Below, in pieces: positions 30,181-40,162 of a stretch of DNA of 50,121 nucleotides. A program made the position numbers and the translations under genes. This DNA comes from Gammaproteobacteria bacterium. Lineage in GTDB: Bacteria > Pseudomonadota > Gammaproteobacteria > Steroidobacterales > Steroidobacteraceae. Where the stretch lies: the NCBI GenBank assembly GCA_027307325.1, contig DAHUXE010000063.1, positions 1 to 50,121 of the forward strand, read 5' to 3'. The notes under the pieces are model-generated. The model made no database searches and was not told the DNA's origin. It saw nothing but the letters and a program-made list of their open reading frames with translations. How positions within the stretch are numbered: the stretch's first letter is position 1; each line of letters starts with the position of its first letter.

Positions 30181-30276
30181 CAGAGCGAGCGCCGTGTTGT
30201 ATGACAGCGGCCGCCGAGCCTGGCAGGCGCGGTGGCACCCTTGCGTGCCGCCCGCCCGTCGCAACGCTCCTCGGCG
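30181..30276 (-). ncRNA. S-adenosylhomocysteine (SAH) riboswitch in the ahcY leader
   Basis: Minus strand GCCGAGGAGCGTTGCGACGGG...GCCTGCCAGGCTCGGC...ACAACACGGCGCTCGC matches the SAH riboswitch conserved core; located directly 5' of ahcY. Confidence 0.92.
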
Positions 30277-30314
30277 TGCCGTGTGCGCCGCAGTGCTGCG
30301 GCTTGAATCTCACC

Positions 30315-31487
30315 TCAGGCGGCGCGTGCTCCCTTGGCCTCCTCGGCCAGCGTCGCCGCCCGATCGGTGCGCTCCCAGGTGAACTCCGGCTCGGTGCGGC
30401 CGAAGTGCCCGTAGGCGGCGGTCTTCTGGTAGATCGGGCGCACCAGATCCAGCATCTCGCGCAGCCCGTAGGGCGTCAGGTCGAAATGCTTGCGCACCAG
30501 CTGCGTCAGATGCTCGCGCGACAGACGCGAGGTGCAGAACGTCTCCACCATGATCGAGGTTGGCTCGGCCACCCCGATGGCGTACGACACCTGCACCTCG
30601 CAGCGCTCGGCCAGGCCCGCGGCGACGATGTTCTTGGCGACGTAGCGCGCCGCATAAGCCGCGGAGCGGTCGACCTTGGAGGGGTCCTTGCCGGAGAAGG
30701 CGCCGCCGCCGTGCCGCGCGTAGCCGCCGTAGGTGTCGACGATGATCTTGCGGCCAGTGAGCCCGCAGTCGCCGACCGGTCCGCCGATCACGAAGCGCCC
30801 GGTGGGGTTGATGTGGAAACGCGTGCGCTTGTCGACCCATTTCGCGGGCAGCACGGGCTTCAGGATCTCCTCCATCACCGCCTCGCGCAGCACCTTGGTC
30901 GACACCTCGTCGCTGTGCTGCGTCGACAGCACCACGGCCTCGAGGCCGACCGGCTCGTGGTCCTCGTAACGCAGCGTCACCTGGCTCTTGGCATCCGGGC
31001 GCAGCCAGGTGAGCTTGCCGGTCTTGCGCACCTGCGCCTGGCGCTTCACCAGGCGGTGCGCCAGCGTGATGGGCGCCGGCATCAGCACGTCGGTCTCGTT
31101 GGTGGCGTAGCCGAACATCAGCCCCTGGTCGCCGGCGCCCTGCTTGCGCTCGTCCTTGCGGTCGACGCCCTGGGCGATGTCCGGCGACTGCTTGCCGATG
31201 ATGTTGAGAACGCCGCAGCTCGCGCCGTCGAAGCCCATCTCCGAGGAGTCGTAGCCGATGTCGAGCACCGTCTTGCGCACCAGGGCCTCGACGTCGACCC
31301 AGGCGGAGGTCGTGACCTCGCCCGCCACGATGACCACCCCGGTCTTGACGAGCGTCTCGCAGGCGACGCGGCCGCGCGGGTCCTCCCCGATGATCGCATC
31401 GAGGACCGCATCCGAGATCTGATCTGCGACCTTGTCCGGATGGCCCTCGGAGACCGACTCGGAGGTGAAGACGTAAGCGTTCGACAT
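30315..31487 (-). CDS. metK: S-adenosylmethionine synthetase
   Basis: [61 protein letters not shown]. Confidence 0.97.
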   Translation of the reverse strand: MSNAYVFTSESVSEGHPDKVADQISDAVLDAIIGEDPRGRVACETLVKTGVVIVAGEVTTSAWVDVEALVRKTVLDIGYDSSEMGFDGASCGVLNIIGKQSPDIAQGVDRKDERKQGAGDQGLMFGYATNETDVLMPAPITLAHRLVKRQAQVRKTGKLTWLRPDAKSQVTLRYEDHEPVGLEAVVLSTQHSDEVSTKVLREAVMEEILKPVLPAKWVDKRTRFHINPTGRFVIGGPVGDCGLTGRKIIVDTYGGYARHGGGAFSGKDPSKVDRSAAYAARYVAKNIVAAGLAERCEVQVSYAIGVAEPTSIMVETFCTSRLSREHLTQLVRKHFDLTPYGLREMLDLVRPIYQKTAAYGHFGRTEPEFTWERTDRAATLAEEAKGARAA

Positions 31488-31518
31488 CTGCTTTCCTGTG
31501 GGCGCCGTGGGAAAGTAA

Positions 31519-32496
31519 TCAGTTTAACCCAGGTCGGCCGGCTCCTGCTGCCGCCATGACTTCCGCGAGCCGCTGCTCGAACCCCGCACGCGTGAACTGG
31601 TGGTTCTGCGTGCCGCGCGACTCGATCTTGATGGCCCCCATGAGCGAGGCAATATGTCCGGTGGTGCGCCAGTCGAGGCCGTGCAGCAGGCCATGGATGA
31701 GGCCGGCGCGGTAGGCATCGCCGCAGCCGGTGGGATCGGTGACGGCGCGCACTGGTGCGCTCGGGATCTCGATCACTCCGTCGCGCGTATGGATCGTCGA
31801 GCCGGCGGCGCCGTGCGTGACTATCAGTGCGGCGAGCCGCCCGGCGAGCTCGCCGGCCGTCCAGCCGGTCTTCTGCTGCACGAGCTGCCATTCGTAGTCG
31901 TTCAGCGTCACCCACTTCGCCTGGGCGACGAAGCGCTCGAGATCCTCGCCGCCGAACATGGGCAGCCCCTGCCCGGGATCGAAGATGAAGGGAATGCCCG
32001 CCGCCGCAAACTGCTCGGCGTGCCGGATCATGCCCTCGCGCCCGTCGGGGGCCACGATGCCGATGGCCACGTCGCGCGCGTCGGCCACCTGGTTGAGGTG
32101 CGAGTGCTGCATGGCACCGGGGTGAAACGCCGTGATCTGGTTGTCATCGAGGTCGGTGGTGATGAAGGCCTGGGCGGTGAGCTCGGAGTCGACGGTACGC
32201 ACGTGATCGACCGGCACCCCCGACTTCTTCAGCCACTCGTAGTAGGGGCCGAAGTCGCGCCCGACGGTCGCCATCGGGTAGCCGCGGTCGCCGAGCAGCG
32301 CAAGGTTGTAGGCGATGTTGCCGGCACAGCCGCCGTACTCGCGGCGCAGCTGCGGCACCAGGAACGAGACACTCAGCATGTGGATCCTGTCGGGAAGGAT
32401 GTGGTTGGCGAAGCGGTCGCCGAACACCATGATGGTGTCGTAGGCGAGCGAGCCGCAGATCAGCGCCCGGCCCCGGGCCGGGGACGTCACGTTCAT
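31519..32496 (-). CDS. PfkB-family carbohydrate kinase, probable adenosine kinase
   Basis: [57 protein letters not shown]. Confidence 0.9.
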   Translation of the reverse strand: MNVTSPARGRALICGSLAYDTIMVFGDRFANHILPDRIHMLSVSFLVPQLRREYGGCAGNIAYNLALLGDRGYPMATVGRDFGPYYEWLKKSGVPVDHVRTVDSELTAQAFITTDLDDNQITAFHPGAMQHSHLNQVADARDVAIGIVAPDGREGMIRHAEQFAAAGIPFIFDPGQGLPMFGGEDLERFVAQAKWVTLNDYEWQLVQQKTGWTAGELAGRLAALIVTHGAAGSTIHTRDGVIEIPSAPVRAVTDPTGCGDAYRAGLIHGLLHGLDWRTTGHIASLMGAIKIESRGTQNHQFTRAGFEQRLAEVMAAAGAGRPGLN

Positions 32497-32501
32497 GGTT
32501 T

Positions 32502-33323
32502 CTATGGCTTCAACCGCTGTGGGTGCGCGTAGACCACATGCCGGTCGCGCCGCGCGAAGGCGACCAGCGTGATGCCAGAGCGCTCGGCGAGGCGCACGGC
32601 GAAGGCCGTGGGCGCCGACAGCGCCGCGAGAAACGGAATTCCGACGGTGGCGCACTTCTGCACCAGCTCGTAGCTCGCGCGGCTGGTCATCAACATCCAG
32701 CCACCCCCCAAGTCGGCGCCACTGCGAGTGAGTGCGCCGATCGCCTTGTCGAGCGCGTTGTGCCGGCCGACATCCTCGCGCACCAGTTGAATCCCCTGCC
32801 CCGGAACCACCCACGCGGCCGCGTGCACGCTGCCGGTGCGGGCGTTGATCGGCTGCATACCGCCGAGCTGCTCGATTGCGGCATGGAGCTCCGCGCTCGT
32901 CACCTCGGTGCCACGCGGAGCGGGGCCGGTCTCGCGAATGGCGTCGGCGGCGGTCTCCGCGCCGCACAGGCCGCAGCCGGTGCGACCGGTGAGATTGCGC
33001 CGGCGCTGCAGCAGCTGCGTGAAGCGCTCCCAGGCGACCGTGACGTGCACATCGACCGACTCGGCGCCGCGGCGCACCTCGACGCCGCGGATCTCGTCGG
33101 CACGCGCCACCAGGGCCTCGCTCAAAGTGAAGCCGGTGGCGAAGTCCTCGAGATCGGCCGGCGTCGCGAGCATCACGACGTGCGGCACTTCGTGATAGAC
33201 GAGCGCCACCGGCCGTTCCTCGGCCACCTGGTCCGTGGCATGCTCGGTCGCACCACGCACCCAGCGGTCGACACTGACCTCGGCGCTCACCGGGGCGGCG
33301 GCTTCCGCGGGCTCGGCGCTCAC
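32502..33323 (-). CDS. fdhD: Formate dehydrogenase accessory sulfurtransferase FdhD
   Basis: GRTGCGLCGAETAADAI, VREDVGRHNALDKAIGAL, TSRASYELVQKCATVGIPFLAALSAPTAFAVRLAE; GTG start. Confidence 0.94.
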   Translation of the reverse strand: MSAEPAEAAAPVSAEVSVDRWVRGATEHATDQVAEERPVALVYHEVPHVVMLATPADLEDFATGFTLSEALVARADEIRGVEVRRGAESVDVHVTVAWERFTQLLQRRRNLTGRTGCGLCGAETAADAIRETGPAPRGTEVTSAELHAAIEQLGGMQPINARTGSVHAAAWVVPGQGIQLVREDVGRHNALDKAIGALTRSGADLGGGWMLMTSRASYELVQKCATVGIPFLAALSAPTAFAVRLAERSGITLVAFARRDRHVVYAHPQRLKP

Positions 33324-33397
33324 GGAGTCACGGGGGTCTTCCCCCCGGAAACGATGCGCCGCACGGTCGTGCTGTCGCCCGGATTCAACGTCTGCAT
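33320..33397 (-). CDS. Possible 25-aa leader ORF upstream of and overlapping the fdhD start
   Basis: ATG-initiated MQTLNPGDSTTVRRIVSGGKTPVTP, stop overlaps the fdhD GTG; contains GGGGG-GAAGA-CCCCC hairpin. Confidence 0.3.
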   Translation of the reverse strand: MQTLNPGDSTTVRRIVSGGKTPVTP

Positions 33398-33476
33398 AAT
33401 TGAGACCGCCAGTATACGTCCGCCATCCGCAGGACGCCCTATAGGCCTTAGTCCGCATGGTTGAGCAGAAGCAAAC

Positions 33477-34283
33477 TTGAACGGCGCACCCAGGCAGCTC
33501 GCCGCACCGCGACGCGTATGTGCCTGCGCGCTGGCGCTGCTCGCGCCGCAGGCGGCAAGCGCGCAGGCCGAGCCCGGCCTGCTCGGCGGCAGTCTCGCCG
33601 CTACCAGCGACTACATCTACCGCGGCGCGTCCCAAAGCGACGGCCACGGCGCGGTGCAGGCGGACCTGCACGCGAGCAGCCCGGCGGGGACGTTTGCCGG
33701 CATCTGGGCCTCGACGCGGGACAAGAGCCTGCAGCCGGGCACCGATGCGCAGCTACAGGTCTACCTCGGCCAGCACTTCAACCTGAGCGGCGACTGGAGC
33801 GCCACGGTGAGCGGTCGCGCCGACTATTTCGTCGGCGGGCCTGCGCACCACTCGGATGACTATGAGGAGATCTCCGCCGCCCTGAGCTGGCTCGACCGCT
33901 ACACCGTGTCTTTCACCGCCATCCCCAACGCGGTGCGTTATTCGACCGTGGTGTACCAGTACCAGGGGTACCCGCTGGAGTACTACGAGGTGTACCGCAG
34001 CCGCGCGCTCGTGGCGGATGCGTCCGGTCAGTGGCTGCTGCTTGATCGGCTCTTGGGCGGCGGGCTCTATCTCACGGCGGCGGTCGGTTACTACTACGCG
34101 AGCCGGCCCGATCACCGCCCGGCGCCGGCGGTCGACTACCTCTACGGCAACGCGGGACTTGCTCTCGAGTGGCGGCGCTGGCGCGTCGACCTCGGATATT
34201 TCGCGGCCCAGCGGCAGGCCAACGAGCTCTTCCCCTACCCGGTCGCGAAGCGCCTCGCCGGCACGGTCAGCTGGCAGTTCTGA
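33477..34283 (+). CDS. TorF family putative porin
   Basis: GGSLAATSDYIYRGASQSDGHGAVQADL, beta-rich body ending in VSWQF; TTG start. Confidence 0.85.
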   Translation: MNGAPRQLAAPRRVCACALALLAPQAASAQAEPGLLGGSLAATSDYIYRGASQSDGHGAVQADLHASSPAGTFAGIWASTRDKSLQPGTDAQLQVYLGQHFNLSGDWSATVSGRADYFVGGPAHHSDDYEEISAALSWLDRYTVSFTAIPNAVRYSTVVYQYQGYPLEYYEVYRSRALVADASGQWLLLDRLLGGGLYLTAAVGYYYASRPDHRPAPAVDYLYGNAGLALEWRRWRVDLGYFAAQRQANELFPYPVAKRLAGTVSWQF

Positions 34284-34291
34284 AGTCGCGG

Positions 34292-35449
34292 CTACAGGCG
34301 CAGCCAGCCGCGCCGCAGGATGAATGCGAGCCCGAGGCCCACCAGGAACGCGACGCCGACGTTCCACATGGAGAAGGCGGCGACCGCGAGCGTGATGAAT
34401 CGCTCGCCCTTTTGCCTGCTGAAGTCACACGAGCCGAGCGCGAGCTGCGCGCCGGTGAGGAACAGGATCACGCCGAGCACCGGTCGCGCGAAGAGTCCGA
34501 GGAGAGCGCTCACCGAGCCGCTGAAGAAGAACGCCAGCGCGACCAGCAGTGTCCCGAGGATGATCGGCGCGCCGCCGGTGCGTGCGCCGAAGGCGATGTG
34601 CCCGGCCATGCCGCCCGCGCCGTGACACATGGGGACTCCGCCGAGCGCTGCGCTCGCGAGGTTCATGAGCCCGGTCGAGATCGCGAGCGTGTTCTCGCTC
34701 ACGGCCTTGTCGGGGAACAGCCGGTTATTTTCCTCGCGGATCGCGATGATGGCGTTGCCGAGAGTCAGGGGCAGCTGCGGCAGCGCCAGGAACGTGGTGC
34801 CGATCAGCAGGTCATGCCAGGTGACGCCGCGGAGCGCGAAGTCCGGCAGCCGCAGCGTCGGCCGCGCGGCCAGGAGATTTTGCAGCAGCCCGGGATTGCG
34901 CAGCGATCCGCAGACGACGCCGAAAAGCAGCAGCAGGAACATCGCGGGCAGGCCGCGGTTGCTGAGCAGCAGCACCGTGCCTAAGAGCCCCACGGCGGCG
35001 ATGATCCAGCCGTCGCTCATGGTTCGGACTCCCTGGAGCATGAAGCCCATGCCGAGTCCGAGCACGATGCCGACAACTACGAAGCGCGGCACGAGGCGGG
35101 CGAGGTACCGGGCCGTGCCGGTGAGCCCCAGGCCGAGCCAGACGATGCCCGTCGCGAGGCTCGCGCCGCAGACCGTCGCCGCGGTGATGGTGGCGGTCTG
35201 CGCGGCCTGGGTGGCCGCTACGGCGCCGATCGCCTTCATGGGCTGAACCGGGAAAGGAGTCTGATAGTAGAGGCCGCAGGCGATCATCGCCGCGCCGAAC
35301 GAAAGCAGTATGCCGAACGGGTCGACCTTCACCACGGCGATATAGGCGACCACGAAGGGAATGAAGGTCCCCAGGTCGCCGAACGACCCGGCCCACTCCA
35401 TGCGATCGAAGCGTATCAACTGTGCGCGGGCCTCGGGCAGTGCCTCCAC
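34292..35449 (-). CDS. MOT1-like putative molybdate/sulfate transporter
   Basis: EWAGSFGDLGTFIPFVVAYI, PFPVQPMKAIGAVA, LPQLPLTLGNAIIAI, GGVPMCHGAGGMAGHIAFGARTGG; start may be at MEWAGS (35401). Confidence 0.88.
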   Translation of the reverse strand: MEALPEARAQLIRFDRMEWAGSFGDLGTFIPFVVAYIAVVKVDPFGILLSFGAAMIACGLYYQTPFPVQPMKAIGAVAATQAAQTATITAATVCGASLATGIVWLGLGLTGTARYLARLVPRFVVVGIVLGLGMGFMLQGVRTMSDGWIIAAVGLLGTVLLLSNRGLPAMFLLLLFGVVCGSLRNPGLLQNLLAARPTLRLPDFALRGVTWHDLLIGTTFLALPQLPLTLGNAIIAIREENNRLFPDKAVSENTLAISTGLMNLASAALGGVPMCHGAGGMAGHIAFGARTGGAPIILGTLLVALAFFFSGSVSALLGLFARPVLGVILFLTGAQLALGSCDFSRQKGERFITLAVAAFSMWNVGVAFLVGLGLAFILRRGWLRL

Positions 35450-36600
35450 CAGGGTAGCGCGTCCTCGATCACCAGGAGACTCCCCGCCGCCGTGGCCGGC
35501 TGGTAACCGGGGAGGCTGGCGAGAATCTCGCGCCAGCGGGGACCGGCGAGCACCTCGCGCAGCCGCTCAACCGCCGGGTGCTGCAGGCTGGCATCGAGGC
35601 AGGCGAGGAAATAGTTCTCTTCCACGAGCGGCACGAAATGCAGCCCGAACTGCAGCGCCGCCGCCTCGACGCCGACACCGGCATCCGCCACGCCGCTCGC
35701 TACGCACAGGGCCACAGCGCCGTGCGAGTGCTCGATGTGCCCGGCATAGCCCGCCAGGGCCTCGGCCGCGATGCCGTGCTCGCTCATGAGATGGTCGATG
35801 AGCATCCGGGTGCCGGATCCGCCCTGGCGGTTGACGAAGCGCAGCCGCCGCGCCACGAGGTCGGGAAAGGTGCGCACCGCGACCGCGTGCTCGCGGCGCA
35901 GCATCACCCCCTGCATGCGGCGCGAGCAGGCGATCAGCTGATGCAGGCCGGGCTTGAGCAGCGGCTTCAGCGCGCGGGCGAAGACGGGAGCCGCGCCGCG
36001 CAGCGGCGGCACGTGAAAGCCCGCCACCTGGCACTCGCCGGAATTCAGCGCGCGCAGCGCCTCGACGCTCCCCTGAAAGCCGAGGTCGAGGTGCAAATCG
36101 GAGCTCACCGCGACGTGCTTCTGCAGCACCGGCAGGGCCAGGTCGTGGCTGGCCCGGACGCTGAGCAGCTGATGGCGCTCGTCGTGAGCGTCGCGCAGCA
36201 CACGCCCGAGATCGGCACGCAGCGTCTCGATCTCGGGCTGCATGCGCAGGCGCACCCGCCGCTCGGCCCACAACAGCTTGAGCGCGAAAGGGGTCGCTCG
36301 TGCGCGGCGCCCCTGCGCCCAGTCGATCAACGGCTCACGGAGTACTCGCTCCCACCTGCGCAGCGAGTCCCAGACGTAGCGATAGGACATGCCGAGGGTG
36401 CGCGCGGCATGGCGTATCGAGCCCGCCTCGACCACCGCCGCCAGCAGCTCGAACAGCGGGTTGCCGAGCGTGGCGCCATGCTGCTCGTCGCCTTCGTAGG
36501 AGTAGCGCAGGTGTACGCGCGGCGCCGCAGGCTCCTCGCGGTCTGCGTCGGCCACGGGGGAAACCGCCTGCGGCGCTGCCGCGACCTTATCGGGCTGCAT
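35416..36600 (-). CDS. ModE/LysR-type HTH regulator fused to a periplasmic-binding-like (PBP) domain
   Basis: LLAAVVEAGSIRHAARTLGMSYRYVWDSLRRWERVL HTH; RFVNRQGGSGTRMLIDHLMSEHGIA PBP-like domain. Confidence 0.88.
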   Translation of the reverse strand: MQPDKVAAAPQAVSPVADADREEPAAPRVHLRYSYEGDEQHGATLGNPLFELLAAVVEAGSIRHAARTLGMSYRYVWDSLRRWERVLREPLIDWAQGRRARATPFALKLLWAERRVRLRMQPEIETLRADLGRVLRDAHDERHQLLSVRASHDLALPVLQKHVAVSSDLHLDLGFQGSVEALRALNSGECQVAGFHVPPLRGAAPVFARALKPLLKPGLHQLIACSRRMQGVMLRREHAVAVRTFPDLVARRLRFVNRQGGSGTRMLIDHLMSEHGIAAEALAGYAGHIEHSHGAVALCVASGVADAGVGVEAAALQFGLHFVPLVEENYFLACLDASLQHPAVERLREVLAGPRWREILASLPGYQPATAAGSLLVIEDALPWWRHCPRPAHS

Positions 36601-36665
36601 CGGCGCACTCTAGCGTGTTCGCGCCGGCGCCGCAGCAGGGCGGACCTTGTTCGGGAAAGATGCTG

Positions 36666-38834
36666 TCAGAGAAGGACGCTCACCGAGGCGAGCACCGTGC
36701 GCGGGGCTCCGAGGTGCCCGATGAGGCTGCCGGTGTTGGCCCCACTCAGGTTGCTCGGCGCGACCGTGCTCCAGTAGAAGCGGTCGGTCACGTTGTCCAC
36801 CGCCAGCCGCCAGGTAACCTTGCCGCGCACGTAGCGCACTCCGAGGTCGAAGAGGTTGTAGCCTGCCACGATCAGTGAGTTGGTGTCGTTGCCGGCGCGG
36901 TCGGTTGAGAACTGGTAGTCGAAAGTCGCGACCAGCCCGGGGACCGCGGCGATGCCGTACTCGAGCAGCACGTTGCCCTTGACCTTGGGCGCGCCCACGT
37001 AGAGCTGATCGTTGGTGCTGGCGAGCGGGGTGTGCTGCATGCGCGCATCGAGCAGCGTCATGCCGCCGTACACCGTGAGTCCGTCCACCACCTGCCCTAC
37101 GGCCGAGAACTCCAGGCCCTTGTTGACCTGGTCACCGGTAATCTTGAAGAAGTTGTCGGTCGGGTCGATGTTGGCAAACGGCCTCTCGATGCGAAACACG
37201 GCGGCCCCGAGATCGATGCCGGCGAGGGAGACCTTGTAGCCGAGCTCGTACTCGGTGCTGCGGTACGGCGGCAGGCTGTCGCCGGCGTTGGCGGCGGTGC
37301 CGGGCGCGAGGTCGCCGGCCTGCAGGCTGCTCGCGTAGGTAATGTAGGCCGTCATGTCGGCACGCGGCTTGTACATGAGGCTCGCGGTCGGGCTCAGGCC
37401 GTGCTCGCTGTACTCGGTGGTCCGCACGCGGCGGGTGTTGTAGTTATCGGTGCTGAACCAGTCCTGACTGGCACCGAGCCGCGCCAGCCACCGCTCGCTG
37501 AAGCGCAGCGTGTCGCCGACGTTGAAACCCTGCTGGTAGTTGTCGGAGGAGTCGTAGTTGATGAGGGTATCCGGCGGCCCCTGCGGCGGCTCCGGGAAGA
37601 TCGCCGGATCCGCGATGCTCGCGCTGCCGAGCAGTACGCTCGCGGCGCTCGCCCTGGTGAGAGGCACGAAGGTGCGCGCCTTGTAGCCGGCGGTACCGAG
37701 GGTCAGGTCGTTGCCGACGCCGAAGGCGCTGAAGCTGCGATCGAGGTAAGCGGTGTCGCTGGTGATGATGAAGCGCGGCGCGAAGCCGTTGGCGAATGAG
37801 GAGGTATAGGCGCCGGTATTGTTGGCGTTCAGGTTATTGACTGGCGTGTTGATTTCGCGCGCCGCGTCCTGGCTGAGGACACCCGCCACCAGGCTCCAGC
37901 CGGAGCCGAGTTCCTGCTTGAAGCGGGCGGTCGCGATCTGGGTGGTGAGGTCGACGCCGGCGTACGACTGTCCATAGCCGACGCGCGTCGGATCGGGAGC
38001 CGGCGGCAGCAGGATTTTCTCGCCGTAGGTGAACCAGCCGGGGTAACCGTAGGTATCGAGGGAGTAGCTCGAGTAGTTGAGCTCGAGCACCCCGTGCTCC
38101 CAGGGGTGGATGTCAAGGCCGAGGTCCCCGAGGGCACGGCGCTGGTGGCTGTGGTCGACGAAGCCGTCGCCCTGCCCGTAGAGCGCGTTCAGCCGGTAGC
38201 GGAACACGCCATTGCTGTCGATGTGGCCGCCGAGATCGAGCTTGGCGGTGCCGATGCCGTCGCTGTCGTAGCTCGCCGTGACTTCCCGCAGGTCGTAGTC
38301 GGTCGGGCGCTTGGAGACGAAGTTGAACATGCCCGCGGGATTGGCGGGCCCGTACAGCGAGGACGACAGGCCGTTGAGAACCTCGATCTGCTGGAACTGC
38401 TCCATCGCCGTCGCCACGGTGATGAACATCGTCATGCCGTCGAGCTTGGTGTTCTGAAAGTTGCCGCCCTGCATGCCGCGCGTCTGCGGTCGCAGGATGT
38501 CCGGCCCCTGCTGCTCCTGGTAGGCGACCAGCGGCAGGTACTTCGACACATCCCTGAAATCGACCGCCTGCGAATTCTCGATCATGTCGTGGGTCAGGAT
38601 GCCGATCGCGTAGGGCGTGTCGAGCACCGGCGTGGTGCCGAGCGGACCCAGGGAATCGAGGCTCGGCGCGCGGTAGTTCTGCTGCGGTATGCGCTCCGCA
38701 GTCACCACCACGCGCTTGAGGGTCGACTGTTCGGCGGAAGTTTCCGCCGGCGGCACCTCATCCGCCCCGGCACGAGCAGCGGAACCTGCCAACACGAGCG
38801 CGAGCAGCAGGTAACCATCGAGTCGATTCTTCAT
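36666..38834 (-). CDS. TonB-dependent siderophore-type outer-membrane receptor
   Basis: Signal peptide, plug (IRPQTRGMQGGNFQNTKLDGM, IEVLNGLSSSLYGPANPAGMFNFVSKRP), beta-barrel, C-terminal ASVSVLL. Confidence 0.93.
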   Translation of the reverse strand: MKNRLDGYLLLALVLAGSAARAGADEVPPAETSAEQSTLKRVVVTAERIPQQNYRAPSLDSLGPLGTTPVLDTPYAIGILTHDMIENSQAVDFRDVSKYLPLVAYQEQQGPDILRPQTRGMQGGNFQNTKLDGMTMFITVATAMEQFQQIEVLNGLSSSLYGPANPAGMFNFVSKRPTDYDLREVTASYDSDGIGTAKLDLGGHIDSNGVFRYRLNALYGQGDGFVDHSHQRRALGDLGLDIHPWEHGVLELNYSSYSLDTYGYPGWFTYGEKILLPPAPDPTRVGYGQSYAGVDLTTQIATARFKQELGSGWSLVAGVLSQDAAREINTPVNNLNANNTGAYTSSFANGFAPRFIITSDTAYLDRSFSAFGVGNDLTLGTAGYKARTFVPLTRASAASVLLGSASIADPAIFPEPPQGPPDTLINYDSSDNYQQGFNVGDTLRFSERWLARLGASQDWFSTDNYNTRRVRTTEYSEHGLSPTASLMYKPRADMTAYITYASSLQAGDLAPGTAANAGDSLPPYRSTEYELGYKVSLAGIDLGAAVFRIERPFANIDPTDNFFKITGDQVNKGLEFSAVGQVVDGLTVYGGMTLLDARMQHTPLASTNDQLYVGAPKVKGNVLLEYGIAAVPGLVATFDYQFSTDRAGNDTNSLIVAGYNLFDLGVRYVRGKVTWRLAVDNVTDRFYWSTVAPSNLSGANTGSLIGHLGAPRTVLASVSVLL

Positions 38835-38941
38835 GCGTCAAAGTACCACGCAGCCTGCGTGCCAACGATATGAACGCGCACGCATAGGTCACGGTCATAT
38901 AAGATGGATTTCCACCGAGCTCACGCCGCCGGCATCCCTTC

Positions 38942-40162
38942 ATGAACAGGCAACAGGTGACGCCGCCCACCCCACGAGAGGCGCAGGAGGCGATCGAGGC
39001 GCGCATGAGCGCCCTGCCGAGCGAAGCGCGGCCGCTCGAGGAGTGCAGCGGACAGACGCTGCGCGAGGATGTCTACGCCGAGCGCGACAACCCGCCGTTC
39101 GATCGTGTCTGCATGGATGGCATCGCGATCGACAGCCGTGCCTTCCGGCGCGGCGTGCGGCGCTTCGCTCTCGAGGCGATGCAGCCCGCCGGCGCACCGG
39201 CGCTGACGTTGAGGGGCGCCGACGATGCGATCGAAGTGATGACCGGCGCGGTCATGCCGCAGGGCACCGACAGCGTGATACCGCTGGAAGAGTACGACCT
39301 CGCCGACGGCTGCGTGGTGCTGAAGGCCGAAGCCAGCGGGACGCAGTACCGCAACGTGCAGCGGCGCGGCACCGACAGTCAGCCCGGCGTCCCGATGCTC
39401 CGCAGCGGCATCCGCCTCGGTGCCGCTGAAGTCGCGGTGGCGGCCTCGGCGGGACTGGCCCGCGTGCGCGTCACGCGCCAGCCGGACATCATGGTCATCT
39501 CCACCGGGGATGAGCTCGTCGAGCCGGGACAGCCGATCGCCGCTCACCAGGTGCGCCGCTCCAACGCCTACGCGCTCATCGCGGCGTTACGCGAGCACGG
39601 CCTCAGCCAGGTGGCCAACGATCACCTGCGTGACGATGAGCATGAGCTCACCGAGCGTCTCAAGCGCCATCTCGAAGCGCGCGATGTGTTGATCCTGAGC
39701 GGCGGCATCTCCAAGGGGAAATTCGACCTGGTGCCGAAGGTGTTGAAGAATCTCGGCGTCGGCGAAGTGTTCCACCAGGTGGCGCAGCGGCCCGGCATGC
39801 CGATGTGGTTCGGCGTCGCTGCACGCGGGCAGGCAGTCTTCGGCCTGCCGGGCAATCCGGTCTCGACGCTGCTGTGCCTGATTCGCTATGTCGTGCCGGC
39901 CATCGCCCACTCGATGGGCGCAACACGCAAGGCGCCCGAGCCGATCGCACTGGCGGCAGCGGTGAAGCTCGGCCGCTCGGTCACTTCCTTCCTGCCGGTG
40001 TCCGTGGAGTACGACGCCCGCGGCCAGGCCCAGGCGGTGCCGCGGTCGCCGAAGGGCTCCGGGGATTTTCTCGCGCTCGCCGGCACCCAGGGATTCGTCG
40101 AGCTGCCGCCGCGGGCCGGGGAGTTCCCCGCCGGCTACGTCGCGAGCCTCTACCGCTGGTAG
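38942..40162 (+). CDS. moeA: Molybdopterin molybdenumtransferase MoeA
   Basis: CMDGIAI, VMTGAVMPQGTDSVIPLEE, STGDELVEPGQPI, LILSGGISKGKFDLV, FGLPGNPVSTLLC. Confidence 0.95.
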   Translation: MNRQQVTPPTPREAQEAIEARMSALPSEARPLEECSGQTLREDVYAERDNPPFDRVCMDGIAIDSRAFRRGVRRFALEAMQPAGAPALTLRGADDAIEVMTGAVMPQGTDSVIPLEEYDLADGCVVLKAEASGTQYRNVQRRGTDSQPGVPMLRSGIRLGAAEVAVAASAGLARVRVTRQPDIMVISTGDELVEPGQPIAAHQVRRSNAYALIAALREHGLSQVANDHLRDDEHELTERLKRHLEARDVLILSGGISKGKFDLVPKVLKNLGVGEVFHQVAQRPGMPMWFGVAARGQAVFGLPGNPVSTLLCLIRYVVPAIAHSMGATRKAPEPIALAAAVKLGRSVTSFLPVSVEYDARGQAQAVPRSPKGSGDFLALAGTQGFVELPPRAGEFPAGYVASLYRW

